DNA of 64,000 nt from Ailurus styani (GCA_002007465.1 LNAC01000164.1:641170-705169); one strand, 5' to 3'. Numbered from the stretch's first letter, positions 21,901-33,831 are shown. Program-made: numbers and translations. The notes: a model not told the origin generated them from the letters alone.

Positions 21901-22977
21901 GGAACAGGCAAATCTGTGTCAGTGAAGCCTCCTACCTCCCCACTCATTTCAGGCTGCAGGTTGATTCAGCCCCCTTGGCAGCAAAGTTTGACAGCTCAGA
22001 TGGCGCTCAACAGGGAAGACAAAGTGGTACAAAACTTCTCAGGGTTCTATCCCAGCAACTTCCCTTAGGACTTTAGAAGCTCCCACTACTTTGCTTCAAC
22101 CAACAAAATGTGTCCTTTCATGGGAGACAAAGCCCTGGTGAACCCACTCTCCCCCATCCTGCCAAATGCTGCTAAGGTGAGAGAAAATATCTGTTAGGAT
22201 CCTGTAAAGCTTGCTCTGAGTCTCCATCAATGCTTTGAGGAATCTCAATGTCAGCTGATGGTTCTAGGACTCTGCTTTTCTGAGATCCCTGACTTGAGCT
22301 GTGGAATGAGGACAACAGCTCGTGGTAGGGGGAACATTCCTGGAACTGATCCACGTCCCCAGGAGAGTGACGAGAAACTAGGCATGGTTTCTAGGATTTA
22401 TGGCTTCACCAATTCAGAACTCTACTTAAAGACTCCCAGAGTGGCTGTCTCTGAGCTCCTCAGCTGTAAACCAGTTTTCTGACATTAAGTGATTTCATTT
22501 ACATTGCTCTTCCCGCCACAGAAGTGATGCTCCTGCCCCCATTCTCCCACATCTAGCTCAAATCTCAGTGGGGACTTGACTGGGATTCCTGAAGACCTGG
22601 ACTGAAAGATCTCTGCGAGCACCTTTATGCCTCCCTACCCCCTCAGCTCTCTCCTCTTTGTGCTTCCTGCTGTTTCTCTACGGTGGGTTAGGGAGTACTT
22701 GATATTGTGGGGCAAATATATCAGTCCCCCTCAATTCACCGGGAAATGGTAACCTAGAGTTAAGGTAGTCCAGAACCTGGCCGCCTCGATCAGGAAGAGA
22801 AAGCAACCTCTTGGGTTTGGGTGACTGCCTGGTCCACCCTACCCTTGTACAGAAGAGCCTTCTATGCTCCCACATTCTGGCAGCAGGCTTCCACAATACC
22901 CTGACTCTTGATCATTACCTTCATTTCTTACCCTCAGGTAAGGACATAACCCACCCCTGTGACATATTCCTGGTTAT

Positions 22978-23124
22978 TCACAAAACACTTCTAAAGCCAC
23001 CATCTACCACATAGTTACCACTATCGGCTCTTGCAGAGAGACCAACAGTTGCTGGGACGTGACCCAGCCATACGCCTGCATCAGAATAACCCTCAAGCAT
23101 TGGCTGAGCCTGCAAAGGTCTCAC
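22978..23124 (-). other. PCDHGC4: In-frame read-through extension of PCDHGC4
   Basis: If the C4 donor is not used, the frame continues for 48 codons (starting VRPLQAQPML) to a stop at 22978. Short, unspliced forms of gamma protocadherins are annotated in human. Whether this one is expressed cannot be seen; no poly(A) signal was noted close downstream. Confidence 0.4.
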
Positions 23125-25566
23125 CTCTAGCCCATACAGAAGATCAGAGGGTGGGCAGCTTGGGCGAACAGGCTCCCCTGCCATGGGTGCACTGGGTGAC
23201 TTCACCATCATGAAGCTATCACTCCGAGTGGGTGCAGAAGCCAAAGGTGTACAGCCATGAGAGTGGCCGCCCACATCAACAAACTTGATAGGATCATCTG
23301 ACCCTAGCTGGATTCGCAGGATCCCATTGGAAGGAGGAAGCCCCTCCCTCCTTCGAGATCGGGTGAGACAGGCACAGGTGCCAGCAGGAAAGCAGGTCAC
23401 TCCACAGGCAGCCCCACGCAGACACTTTGAAAGCAATGCCACGAATGAGCCAAAGGACACAAAGCAAATTGCCACTAGCGATACGGCCAAGTAGAGGGTC
23501 AGGCGCGATTCTCCTTCCCTTGGAGCTGAAGATTCTCGAAGATCAGGGACAACTGGATGAGTATCTTCCTCCAAGGACACTAATAAAGTGACAGAGGTAG
23601 ACAGTGGGGGGCTACCACTATCCTTTACCACAATGACCAGCTTCTGTGGTGGGAGATCAGCTGGGATGGGAACTGCTGTCCGTACCTCCCCAGCATAGCG
23701 AGAGACCGCAAACAGGCTGGGGTCTGGGGCCTCCAGGAGCTGATAGGAAACCCAAGCATTGTAACCTGAATCCAAGTCCACAGCAGTCACCTTTGTGACT
23801 AGGTGGCCAGCACCAACTGATGGAGGCAGTGCTTGAGGACATAAGGAACCAGGCCGCGCCCTAGGCCGGAGCACAGCTGGGGCATTGTCATTGAGGTCCA
23901 GCACAAAAAGACGAACTGTCACAGTGCTGCTAAGAGGTGGATTGCCCCGATCCCGGGCCTGCACCTCAAACTGCAAAGTCTGTGTTTGCTCATAATCAAA
24001 GGATCGAGTAGCATGAACAGCTCCTGTCTGGGGGTTCAGAGAGATAAAGGAAGAAGCTGAAACATCTCGATTTCGGGGCTCCAGAAGAGAGTAGGAGATA
24101 AGTGCATTCAAGCCAGAGTCTGGATCAGAGGCTGCAAGGGAACAAAGCAGGTCCCCTGGGCGATTGTTCTCAGGAACAAACACCTCATGAGACCTCTGGA
24201 AGAAAGAGGGTGGATTATCATTCACATCTGAAATATTGAGGAAAATAGTCCTCTGGGTACTCAGAGGAGGATTCCCAGCATCGGATGCAGTGACCATGAT
24301 GTCATAGCTGGATTTGGCCTCTCGGTCCAATGGCCCAGCAGTCACCAGGGAGAACTGGTTCCTGAAGGCAGACTTGAGGGCAAATGGCAGGTGGTCGGGA
24401 ATACGGAGGCTCACATCTCCATTCGACCCTGAGTCAGGGTCCTGCACACTGATGAGTGCCACTACAGTGCCAGGTTCTGCGCTCTCTGGAAGAGTCCCAA
24501 GCTCCGAGGTCACTGTGATGTGTGGGGCATTGTCATTTACATCTAGGAGATCCACCCGAAGGCTGCAATGTTGCTCCATGGCTGGAGAACCTCCATCGCG
24601 AGCCCGAATATCAAATTCATAGTAATTCTCGCTCTCAAAGTCTAGGGGCCCCTGAAGGGTAAGCTTTCCAGTAGTCGGGTGAAGGCTAAAGAGGTTTCTC
24701 ACATGATCAGGGGTGTGACCACTGAAAGAAAAAGTGACGTTACCACTGGGACCCAGGTCTGGGTCAGAGGCATTGAGCTGGATGAGCAGCATGCCGGCTG
24801 GGGCACTCTCCAACACGCTAATCCTGTAGCTGGACTGCTGGAAGGCTGGGGCGTTGTCATTCACGTCCAGCACAGATACCCGGAGCTCTGCGGTGCCAGA
24901 TCTCGGGGGGTTCCCTCCATCCACAGCAGTCAGCACCAGGCGGTAGTCTGACTGCTTCTCCCGATCCAAAGGCTTCTCCAGGAGCAGCTCTGGGACCAGG
25001 CTGCCGTCGCTGCGTTTCTTGACATCTAGTGCAAAGTGTTCATTGGAGCTTAGTCTATAGCTGCTGATAGAATTGCTCCCCACATCTGCGTCCTGAGCCT
25101 TTTCCAAGGGGAAACGCTGTCCTGGAGGAGCTGCCTCCCCAATTTCCAAGTCCAGCTGCTGCCGAGGAAATCGGGGGGCGTGATCATTCACATCCACAAT
25201 TTCTACCTCCGCTCGGTACATTTCCAAAGGCCCTTCGGTTACAAACTCCAGGGGCACGATGCAGCTGGCACTGAGTCCACATAGTGCCTCTCGATCAATT
25301 GGATTCTTGATGAGCAGGGCTCCGCTGTCCAAATCCACACGGAAGTGTCTTTGGTTCACCTCTCCAGCAACCTGCAGCCTCCGAGCTGACAGACTCTCTG
25401 TATCCAGCAGGAAATCTTGGGCGACATTCCCTACAAAAGTCCCTTCCTGTGACTCCTCTGGGACCGGGTAGCGGATCTGCCCACAAACGTAACCCAGGTG
25501 GCAAATGAGGAACAAAAGGGTAGCCCCCCAGCAGATTTCTACCCAGCTTCCCACCTTGCGGAGCAT
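23125..25566 (-). CDS. PCDHGC4: PCDHGC4 variable exon (protocadherin gamma C4)
   Basis: A single 2442-base exon, 814 codons, from ATG at 25566-25564 to a GAG|GTGAGA donor. Spliced to the constant exons it gives 938 residues, the human length. It has a signal peptide (about 1-29, before QIRYPV), six cadherin repeats with LDRE and DxNDNAP calcium motifs, the EC1 C-x5-C pair (C96, C102), a membrane span starting LTLYLAVSL, then a cysteine-rich juxtamembrane stretch (RGAACGVTCFPAGTCACL) and a tail ending LLYGLE. The family forms cis dimers and homophilic trans contacts on neurons. Gamma C4 is the isoform reported as essential for neuronal survival, and it needs other protocadherins to reach the cell surface. 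The exon is intact, with no odd residues noted. Confidence 0.98.
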
Positions 25567-25850
25567 TGCTGCTTCCCGCTAGTCCTCTACCTGGTCCTTG
25601 GAAGCAGAAGAAGCCGACCCGCCCCAAACGGCAACAGCAGCTGGAGACACCTATCTCTCTTTCGTGGCGCCAGCTCTGGCACGGCTGGGCCGGCGCCGCA
25701 AGGGTTACGCGCCGTTTTTTGCTGGTGGCGGGGTAGATTTGTCTGCCTTCCACCACCTGATTGGCAGACAGCAGCTCCTGGGCTCAGCCAATAGGCTGAG
25801 CAGAGAACATCCCAATAGCAGCAGGGTTAATGCGTCGCAGCACTAGAGGA
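25567..25850 (-). promoter_or_regulatory. PCDHGC4: PCDHGC4 promoter region
   Basis: GC-rich sequence with several CpG pairs just upstream of the C4 ATG, with the divergent CCAAT pair at 25760-25792 and a further CCAAT at 25811-25815. No TATA box. Between the paired boxes the minus strand reads GCTGCTGTCTG where the C3 promoter reads GCCGCTGTCGG, so the CGCT core is changed to TGCT. Confidence 0.7.
25760..25792. promoter_or_regulatory. Divergent CCAAT pair, C4 promoter
   Basis: ATTGG at 25760-25764 and CCAAT at 25788-25792, 23 bp between them, 198-226 bases upstream of the ATG. Minus-strand flanks are TATTGGCTGAG and TGCCAATCAG. Confidence 0.65.
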
Positions 25851-26932
25851 AAAAAAAAACCAAAAAACAAAAAACCACCTATCTTTTTGCCTTCCTCCCA
25901 CTCAACAGCATTTCTTTCTATAGGTTTATTATCTCTATGAGAGCAGACAACATGTATGTATGTTCTTTTCTCCCCCTAACACACCAACTTCCCCCGCCCC
26001 TTTTCGGCGCGGAGGCGGGGAGAGGGACAGAAAGCCAGAGCCCTAGCAACCTGCAGCCCAGAGAGGAGTAGCCATTTGAGACTGGTCACTTTGTTCAAGC
26101 CCATGTTGTCATCCACCAATATTCTATATGGGTAGTTTCTACCCCGGTCTGATGTATTACAGCAACAACTCTTTAGAGGCAGGGCCAAACACTCAAAACT
26201 CTGCCCCTCTGCAGATTATTCAGAAACATATCCATCTCTTTGCAGAAAGACTTACACATTAATGTAGCCAATTAAATTTATGCAGTGCACGTTTTTGTTG
26301 TAACAGGAGGTGCAGCAGAAACCAAATCTCTCTTATTCAGACACTAGCTAGAATTACCATTCATTGATTTCAAGGACAGTACAGAAGGAGATTAAGCAAG
26401 GTGGAGGGAGCCAGGAGAGGGAGAGGATCAGTAAAGAATCAGTGTGTCTGGGAGGCGCTAAGGACCCGATCTCATTACCTGGCAGAATGCTAATGTTCAC
26501 AGATTTAATAGCTTCCTTGAATGATTGAGATCAGCCACTAACAGAACTGTGCCCACAAATCCCCTTTATTTGACACCATGGTATGCTTGATTTGTTGTTA
26601 ATTACCAAGAGAGACAGTTTCAAATGAGCAAGCTTTTCACTTGGCGTCAGGGGGCCTCTTGAAGCTGGAGACTGAATTCACTCTACTCCCACCCCAATCT
26701 AGACCCTCCCAGGAGCCTGGCTACCACCTAGCACACACAGAAACACAGATCATCTCACACTGTAGTTACCTGCAAACTATAATCCTAGTGACAAACACAT
26801 CAGAGCACAGAGAGAAAAATCCAGCCTGATCTGGACATAAGATTTCTTAACTCATCTGAATCCTCACCTAGGTCACCACAGGCTGCGAAAACCACCAGCA
26901 AAACCCAGATTTCTTATCCTCCCCAGATTTTT

Positions 26933-27126
26933 TATTTTATTTATTTGTCAGAGAGATAGAGAGAGAGAGAGATCACAAGCATGCAGAGTAGCAGTCAGAG
27001 GCAGAGGGAGAAGCAGGCTCCCCGCCAAGCAAGGAGCCTGATTTGGGACTCAATCCCAGCACCCTGGGATCATGACCTGAGCCAAAGGCAGCTGCTTAAC
27101 CAACTGAGCCACCCAGGCAACCCCTT
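26933..27126 (-). repeat. CAN SINE with target duplication
   Basis: Reverse copy: TTTATTTATTTGTCAGAGAG tail side, GAGCCACCCAGGCAACCCC head side. CCCCAGATTTTT repeats at 26921-26932 and 27127-27138. It is the only SINE between the C-type variable exons. Confidence 0.95.
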
Positions 27127-27589
27127 CCCCAGATTTTTAACCAAACCCATAACCCTCAGGAATATCCTTTGACTACGTGAAGCCAACAACCTACATTCTG
27201 GTATCAAAGAGAGGGATCTGGCTTTCTGTGTTCTTTTACCAAAAAAAACCAGCTAAATCTCCTCCCATAGGAATGATGGAAGTATCAATCAGTCTAAGCT
27301 ATGAGGTATTTGGGGCAGGATTCACTATCACAGGTGAATGGCCCTATCATCAACCCAGCTGCCTCAGTCCCAAAAGGGAGGGACAAGCAGAGCCATCCTT
27401 GACTCATTCCTCTCCCTGACTTCCTACAGCATGTCAATCACCAAGTCCTGACGATTATACTGTAGTCAACACCTTCCATTTATACTGCCACTGTGGTGGT
27501 TCAAGCATTTATCCATCTTCTCCTCAAATATTTTAACACCCTTTTAACTGTTCTCTTTGTCTTCGGTAGCAATACCCCCAGACTATCTT

Positions 27590-28160
27590 ACTTATAGGTG
27601 CCAGGATAATCACTCTCAAACAAAAAACCTAGATGCCTCATACCTATGTGAGTTCAAAATTCTGCAGTGACTATCATCAATACAGAATAAAATCAAAACT
27701 CTTGGGCCTGGCCTAAAAGTAACTGAAGATCTAATTCCTGCCTACTTGTTGCGCTTGATCTCGTGCCAAGACTGATTTACAAACATACCTTAAGTTTTAG
27801 CAATCATGAAATATCATTATCCACCTGCATGAAATTTCCTGCCAGGGCCTTTTTCCTGCCTCTCTTTTAGTTCTCACCTTAAGTTCTTAACTTTCGGCTC
27901 AACTTCCAAGTTCTCAGCTCAAGCATCACCGCCTCTGTGAAGTCTTCCTGGTTTCCCCAGGATGGTTTAGGTGTTTCTTTCCCTTTGCTCTGACAGCTTC
28001 TTGTGTTATGTAGATCTTCACTGTCATTTTTTCAGTTTTTTGCACCTGTTTCCTATGGTACTCTATACACCATCATGACAGGAAGTGTGTCTTTTCATCT
28101 TTTATAGTGTCTGCACATGGGGATGCTCAATAAGTGGTGAATGATTGTTATCATTAGTTT
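27590..28160 (+). repeat. L2 3' end
   Basis: Long recognisable order: 'ctgcagtgactatcatcaatac', 'aactcttgggcctggcc', 'cacctgcatgaaatttcctg', 'tgaagtcttcctggtttcccc' and 'gcacatggggatgctcaataa'. Confidence 0.85.
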
Positions 28161-28169
28161 AATAATAGC

Positions 28170-28345
28170 TATTGAATACTTAAGGCTTTACATGAATATT
28201 TTATATTCACTTTGCTTTATATGCCTTACTTTTAACTTCAAAACCATTTTGAAAGGTGTTATCTTTATTTTATAGATGAGGAAACTGGAGTTCAGAGAGG
28301 TTAAGAGACATGCCTAAAGCTAAACAACTACTATGTGCAGTACTA
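28170..28345 (-). repeat. MIR fragment
   Basis: 'atagatgaggaaactggag', 'ttcagagaggttaagagac' are antisense MIR landmarks. Confidence 0.8.
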
Positions 28346-28629
28346 GGATTCCCCTAGTACCCCACTCCCACCCCTGATTTGTCTGGAAAGAAATAAAGTC
28401 TCTTTCTATAACAACTTAAATGATTTTTCTACTAGTTTGTCATCTGTATGACCATAAACTGGCCTTTTACTGATGCCTTTCATATCCAAGAACTAGGTCT
28501 CAATATTTGCAAGTTCACACCAAAACAAACAGGCATACAGTTGATTACTAGCATTGAAACATCATAAAGCCTTAATCCTACATACCTGATCTTTATCTTT
28601 TTACGCCAGGTGTGTGATTCTCCCATCTT

Positions 28630-28835
28630 TACATGGTGAATACAGCTTTACTGAGATATAGTTCACATACCATACAATTCATTCATTTAAAATGCACAAT
28701 TTGATGGTTTTTAGTATATTCACATATATTAAAAGGATACAACCATCACTACAATCTAATTATAGTACATTTTGTCATCCCTCAAAGAGGTTCCACACCC
28801 ACTGACCAGCTCTAGATTTTTTAAGAACAGTTGTC
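28630..28835. repeat. Ancient LINE-1 3' UTR fragment (L1M-type)
   Basis: 'tttactgagatatagttcacatacc', 'acaattcattcatttaaaatgcac' and 'aaccatcactacaatcta' follow a common L1M 3' UTR segment. Related text recurs at 38.28-38.46 kb. A further small piece lies at 28950-29035. Confidence 0.6.
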
Positions 28836-29169
28836 CCAATGCTAGTGGTTTAGGAAGATTTTCTCTTTAGATGATGGAAGCATCCTCTTATGTCTTCCCT
28901 ACATTGCTCCTCTAGAGCTATTCCATATACATACGTATTTTTAAAACACAATTATTTCTGTATTTGAGTATAGTTGACACACAGTGTTACATCAGTTTCA
29001 AGTGTACAACACTGCGATTCAACAAGTTTATAGAGCAAATCTATAGAATATTTTAAGGCTAAGAAATAACAGAATTTTCTAAGTTCAGCCTGGCCCATTA
29101 AGTCTGGTTCTATGAACACCAGAATAACACTTGGCTTCATAAATGTGTTAACTGATAGACTGATAGATT

Positions 29170-29345
29170 CTAAAGCACTAGTTTTCAAACTAGTCTGCAC
29201 ATTAAGAATCACTTGGGGACCTTCAAAAAATACTGATTCATATGTCCCACCCCCAAAGATTGTGCTTTAATTAGTCTGGGGTGTGGCCTGGGCTTCAGAA
29301 TTTTTAAGGGGTCCCCAGGTAATGTTAGTGTGCAACCAAGTCCAA
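29170..29345. repeat. MER5A-like hAT fragment
   Basis: 'gttttcaaactagtctgcacatt', 'aagaatcacttggggacc' and 'gggcttcagaatttttaagg' follow the MER5A consensus order. Confidence 0.65.
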
Positions 29346-29489
29346 CAGCTGCTTCTTTCTGGCTGTCATCTTTCTTTAGCCTTTCCATTTATGCCTCTAC
29401 TATGTCATTTTTGGCTGTCTCCAGATTTTCTTATTTTCAAGGTGTGTTTAAGATTTGGGGTGGGTAAAGAATAAAAATAATAATAGTAA

Positions 29490-29605
29490 TAACTAAGAAT
29501 TTTTTAACACTTAGGATATACCAGGCTCTGAGATTAACTTGGCCAAGGACTCACAGCTGATAAGTAGTGGAGCCTTATTTGTCTAACTGCCAAATCCAAG
29601 GGTTA
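29490..29605 (-). repeat. MIR fragment
   Basis: 'taggatataccaggctctgag' then 'ggactcacagctgataagtag' are antisense MIR landmarks. Confidence 0.6.
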
Positions 29606-30633
29606 ATAACAATAATATACTTATTAGTATACTAATATACTTTGTTGGTCATAAAATAACAGCGGTTCTCCCACAAGTGGAAGTGTGTATAGGTTTCACT
29701 CCAAGCCAAAAGCCTCACAGTTACCTGCACACCAGCCTGAATAAATGAAAGCTTTACCTTTCTCAAGTTACAAATTTACCTACCTTTTACGTTGTGTGTC
29801 TATTTAAGAAAAATAATGCTGCAAGGATAGGGAATAACACTGGGGGTACGAAAGAACTTTCAATTTGTACCATATGTTCTATTGGATTGTCTGAATTTAT
29901 TTTTAAATAAATGATTACTTTTACTTCTATAATTAATGGTGGTTACATCTTTAGATTTGGGGATTCATGTTAGTTACAATTATTTCTCTATACTTTTCTC
30001 TATTTTCTACAATACACATTACTACTATACCATTAAAATATTTTGTAAGTAATGTACACATTATTTCCAGCAGTGTATTTGAATTAAAACTTGAAGGATG
30101 CCTAGAATTTTATTTCTTTCATAGAAAATCAGCTGAAAACGAGGTATGGGATTTGTGTAGGCAAAGGAACATTATCAATAAACCATTAGTTTTAATGACG
30201 ATGTAGCAGTCAAATGAAAGATGGACAAATCCGGTATTTACTATATTCCAAGTATCTGTCACTGGTTAGAGATATCTAGCAGCTTGTTCTCAATGCAATG
30301 ACACCAAGCTAAGTTCTGAGTGCTGAGATCTTGTCTTATAATTTAATGCCCCCTTAGCAAGATTAGTTAGTTGTGATGTCAAGTGAGTGCTGAGTGTGGG
30401 ACTTGGGGCCACAAATGAGTCAATCAAATCCACATTGTGTGGGTCCACAAACCACACTCTAGCCAGGCCATTCCTTTCACAAAGGCATGATGTTTGATTT
30501 AGGCAGGGCAATGTGAAAATGTGGACGCATCATTAGGAAATGATCTTCATCACCAAAAAACTGCTCCATTTCTTCCTGAACCTGGTCCAGGCATCAAAAA
30601 GCAGTAATATCGTTCTAGGATGCTAACCCTTAC

Positions 30634-33063
30634 CTGTCCGGGAGGGGAGCTCTCTGCACCCAACACTTGCCTATAGAACACTGGATCACAGCTCCGCAGC
30701 GTGTTCTGGTGGCTGGCCAGTGGGCTGGCAGCACCAGGTTTCTTCAGCAGCGGGTCGCTGCGGCGTGAGTCGGTGGTGAGGTACACCTGATGGTAAAGGT
30801 GCGGTGGAATCAGACCACCCCGCACGGCATCTGCATGCAGAGAGGACCCTGGTGTTCGGTACAGGGAGCTCACTGGAGCTCGGTACAGGTCCCTGGACTG
30901 CTTCCACTTGTAAACTTTGAATATAATCACTCCCAGTACTGTGACTGCGAACCCCACAGAAACCAGGATTAGAGAAAGGAGTAGATAAAAGGTGAGATTT
31001 TTATTCTGCTCCCGAGGGGCAGAGCCAGAGGGGAACTCAGCCCGGGCTTCAGGAGAATCCTCGGTTACTGACACAGTCAGGGTTGCAGTGGTAGACAGTG
31101 AAGGCTCCCCATTGTCTTTGATCAAGACCATAAGAGTCTGCCTGGGCACATCTGTGTCCTGGATTGCGCGGGAAGTGCTGACTTGACCTGTGTGAAGTCC
31201 CACGGCAAAAAGGCTCTGGTTGGAGGCTCCCAAGAGGCTGTAAGAGAGCCAGGCATTGTGCCCTGCATCGGGGTCCCAGCCTACCACCCGTGTGACCACA
31301 TGGCCAGGAGTGGTAGCCCTGGGCAGCATCTCTACCGAGCTCCGGCCGGGCCGAGGGTATAAGATCTGGGGGGCATTGTCATTGCGGTCAGTGACAAATA
31401 TATTCACACTGATGTTGGTGGTCAGGACCGGAGTGCCCCCATCACTGACATGAGCTGTTATTTCGAACTCTCGGCGATCTTCATAATCCAGGGGCACTAA
31501 GGATGACACAATGCCATTGTCACGATTTATTGTGAAATAACGGCCCACTAGCCCAGTTTCAGCTCCTTGCTCCAAGAGAAAGAAGGAAAGGCGAGCATTC
31601 TGTGGAGCATCTGGGTCCCAGACACTTAGATTTAGTATTGGAACCCCAGGGATGTTATTTTCTTCAACATAAACATCATAGGAGGATTGGGAAGACTGTG
31701 GAGGATTGTCGTTGATGTCAGAGACTTGTACCTGCACGACTGTAAGAGCTGAGAGGGAAGGGACTCCCGAGTCTCGAGCGGTGATGCTAAGGTTGTACTC
31801 TGGGACAGTCTCACGATCCAGGGCTGCACTGGTTTTCAAAGTAAAGTAATTCTTGAGGGAAGAAGTCAGGCTGAAAGGGAGACCTGGAGGAACCTCACAA
31901 GTCACCAATCCATTCTCCCCAGCATCCAGATCGATCACGCTGAGCAAAGCAATGACAGTTCCAAGAGGGGCATCCTCGGGGACTGGGCTGTACACAGAAG
32001 TGACTGTGATCTCTGGGGCATTGTCATTCACATCCAGAACCTCTACCAAAACTTTGCAATGTGCTCCTTCCGGAGTGGCGCCTTTGTCTTTGGCCTGTAT
32101 GTAAATCTCATGGAGCTTCATGTCCTCAAAGTCCAGGCGACCCTTGACTGTCAGCACCCCAGTAACAGGATCTAAGGAGAATAGGTCTCGCACACTGGCG
32201 CGGTTGTGGCTGCCAAAAGAGTAAATGATTTCACCATTGGGGCCTTCATCCAGATCAGTTGCATGAACTTGCACCACCAGAGTGCCAGGGTGTGCATCCT
32301 CGAGGACACGCGCACGGTACAAAGACTGATTGAAGGTGGGTGCGTTGTCATTCGCGTCCAGCACAGTGATGCGAATGGGAAGGGTGGCGGAACGAGCCGG
32401 AGTTCCTCCATCCAAAGCCGTCAGCACTAACTGGAGACTTGGCTCTCGCTCCCAATCAAGGGCGCGCTCCAGCACCAGCTCCGCGTACTTGGTGCTGTCC
32501 TCCCGCGTCTGAACGCGAAGCGCGAAGTATTCATTAAGGCTCAGCTCATAGGTTTGTAAAGAGTTGCCTCCTACATCGGGATCGTGCGCGCTCTCCAGCG
32601 GGAAGCGCGTGCCTGGCGCCACGGCCTCGCTAATCTCCAATTTCATTTCCCGGGTAGGGAAAGAGGGATTGTTGTCGTTGATATCCTGGATCACCACCTC
32701 TGCGCTGAACAGCTCTAGTGGGGTCTCCACTACCAGCTCCAGAGTTACAGTGCAGGAGGGCAGTGTCCCACAAAGCTCCTCTCTATCCAGACGGTCATTC
32801 ACGAACATCTCTCCAGTCTCCCGGTTCACCTCAAAGAACCTTCGGCTAGTTCCGGACAACACCCGCAGCCTGCGGGCTGACAGGCTGCTGAGATCCAAGC
32901 CAAGGTCCGTAACCACGTTGCCCACCACAAAACCTTTCTCTCTTTCCTCCAGGATCTCATAGCGAACCACGGCAGAAGCCTTGTGCAAAGCACCAAGCAG
33001 AAACAAAACTCCCACCACTCTCCCGGTGCTTACCAGTCCGCTCCTCCAGGCCTCTGGGACCAT
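30634..33063 (-). CDS. PCDHGC3: PCDHGC3 variable exon (protocadherin gamma C3)
   Basis: A single 2430-base exon, 810 codons, from ATG at 33063-33061 to a CAG|GTAAGG donor. With the constant tail it gives 934 residues, the human length. A TTG three codons upstream is in frame, but the ATG giving MVPEAWRSG is the conserved start. Features: signal peptide (about 1-31), six cadherin repeats, EC1 C-x5-C pair (C98, C104), DxNDNAP motifs at repeat ends, a membrane span starting LTFYLLLSL, and a tail ending ESSPPGQ. The family mediates homophilic recognition; gamma C3 is reported to bind Axin1 and damp Wnt signalling, and to promote dendrite arborisation. Oddity: the LDRE calcium motif of EC2 reads LDWE (Trp204). 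Otherwise intact. It is the first C-type exon of the gamma cluster, as in other mammals. Confidence 0.98.
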
Positions 33064-33400
33064 CTCACTCAAAGACAGTTCCTCTTAGCGGCGTGCGGAT
33101 CTTTCCGGCTTTTTCGTTGAGAAACTTTCAGCGGGTTAGCGCTTGAGCGCTGGGCGCGGAGTCGGACATGGCTTTCTGGATGCCGTTGATTTGCTCGCTG
33201 GCTGTTCAGTCTCTGCCTCATCCCGGGGCGCTGAGAGGGGACGGGCCGGGGCCCGATCTCCAGCGCCTTCATTGGCCGACAGCGGCACGCAGAGTCCCAG
33301 CCAATAACTGCACGAAGAATGCGCTAGCGCCGGGCTCTGTGAGCCTGACAGACGCTACCGACAGGAACTTCACTTTCCTTTGGCTTTTTTCCAGAGTTTA
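33064..33400 (-). promoter_or_regulatory. PCDHGC3: PCDHGC3 promoter region
   Basis: CpG-rich sequence upstream of the C3 ATG with a divergent CCAAT pair and several CGCT tetramers on the minus strand, for example at 33284-33281 between the CCAAT boxes. Gamma C3 is reported to keep the CGCT-containing conserved sequence element of clustered protocadherin promoters, unlike C4 and C5. I cannot decide which CGCT is the functional one. No TATA box is seen. Confidence 0.7.
33271..33305. promoter_or_regulatory. Divergent CCAAT pair, C3 promoter
   Basis: ATTGG at 33271-33275 and CCAAT at 33301-33305, 25 bp between them, 208-242 bases upstream of the ATG. Minus-strand flanks are TATTGGCTGGG and GGCCAATGAA. 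The segment between them contains CCGCTGTCGG. Confidence 0.65.
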
Positions 33401-33831
33401 GGGCCAAAGCGCCCTGGCAGTTATCTGTACCTCGGAAACCTACCTTAGCCTGGAAAGCCAACTGCAGAGCAACGAAGCTAGCTGTTCTGCCAGTTTTTAA
33501 ACCAAACCGAAACCTATTGTACATTTTAATGCTGTTTTTAGTAATCTCAAGAAGGGAGTGTCAAACCAAACGGAGAACGGCACAACACTGTCTGGAAAAA
33601 CACAAAACTGGTTTGTTGGAGGGCTGGGTAAATCCTATCCAGCTGGACTCTACCTGTAAGGGGGCATTTAGCATTTCTGTGGAAATGTGAATAATTTCAG
33701 CTTACCAAATGAGACTGTACAATTTTATTACTTCCTCAGTAGAGAAAATCCACAGAAGCCACTCTCTGTTCGGTTTAACTGTGTTTTATGAAATTTAAAA
33801 TTCAGGTTTCTTTTAAAACTGGTGGTGTTCT

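Larger units (their letters stand above)
21565..23124 (-). other. Spacer between PCDHGC4 and PCDHGC5, including the C5 promoter
   Basis: 1.56 kb from the PCDHGC4 donor to the PCDHGC5 ATG. The right-hand 147 bases are an in-frame extension of PCDHGC4 (to the stop at 22978). The left 330 bases hold the C5 promoter. No interspersed repeat is apparent in it. Confidence 0.8.
25851..30633 (-). other. Spacer between PCDHGC3 and the PCDHGC4 promoter
   Basis: 4.8 kb that is intron for PCDHGC3 and all upstream variable exons. It holds an A-rich stretch, one CAN SINE, an L2 3' end, a MIR, MER5A and LINE-1 3' UTR pieces. About 26.0-26.9 kb and 29.6-30.5 kb show nothing I can name. The first 84 bases after the C3 donor continue its frame to a stop at 30550, giving a possible short tail of 27 codons. 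Confidence 0.75.

Noticed and set aside
33061..33072. PCDHGC3 start three codons further upstream
   Set aside because: That codon is TTG, not ATG. The ATG at 33063 gives the conserved MVPEAWRSG start and the expected 934-residue protein.
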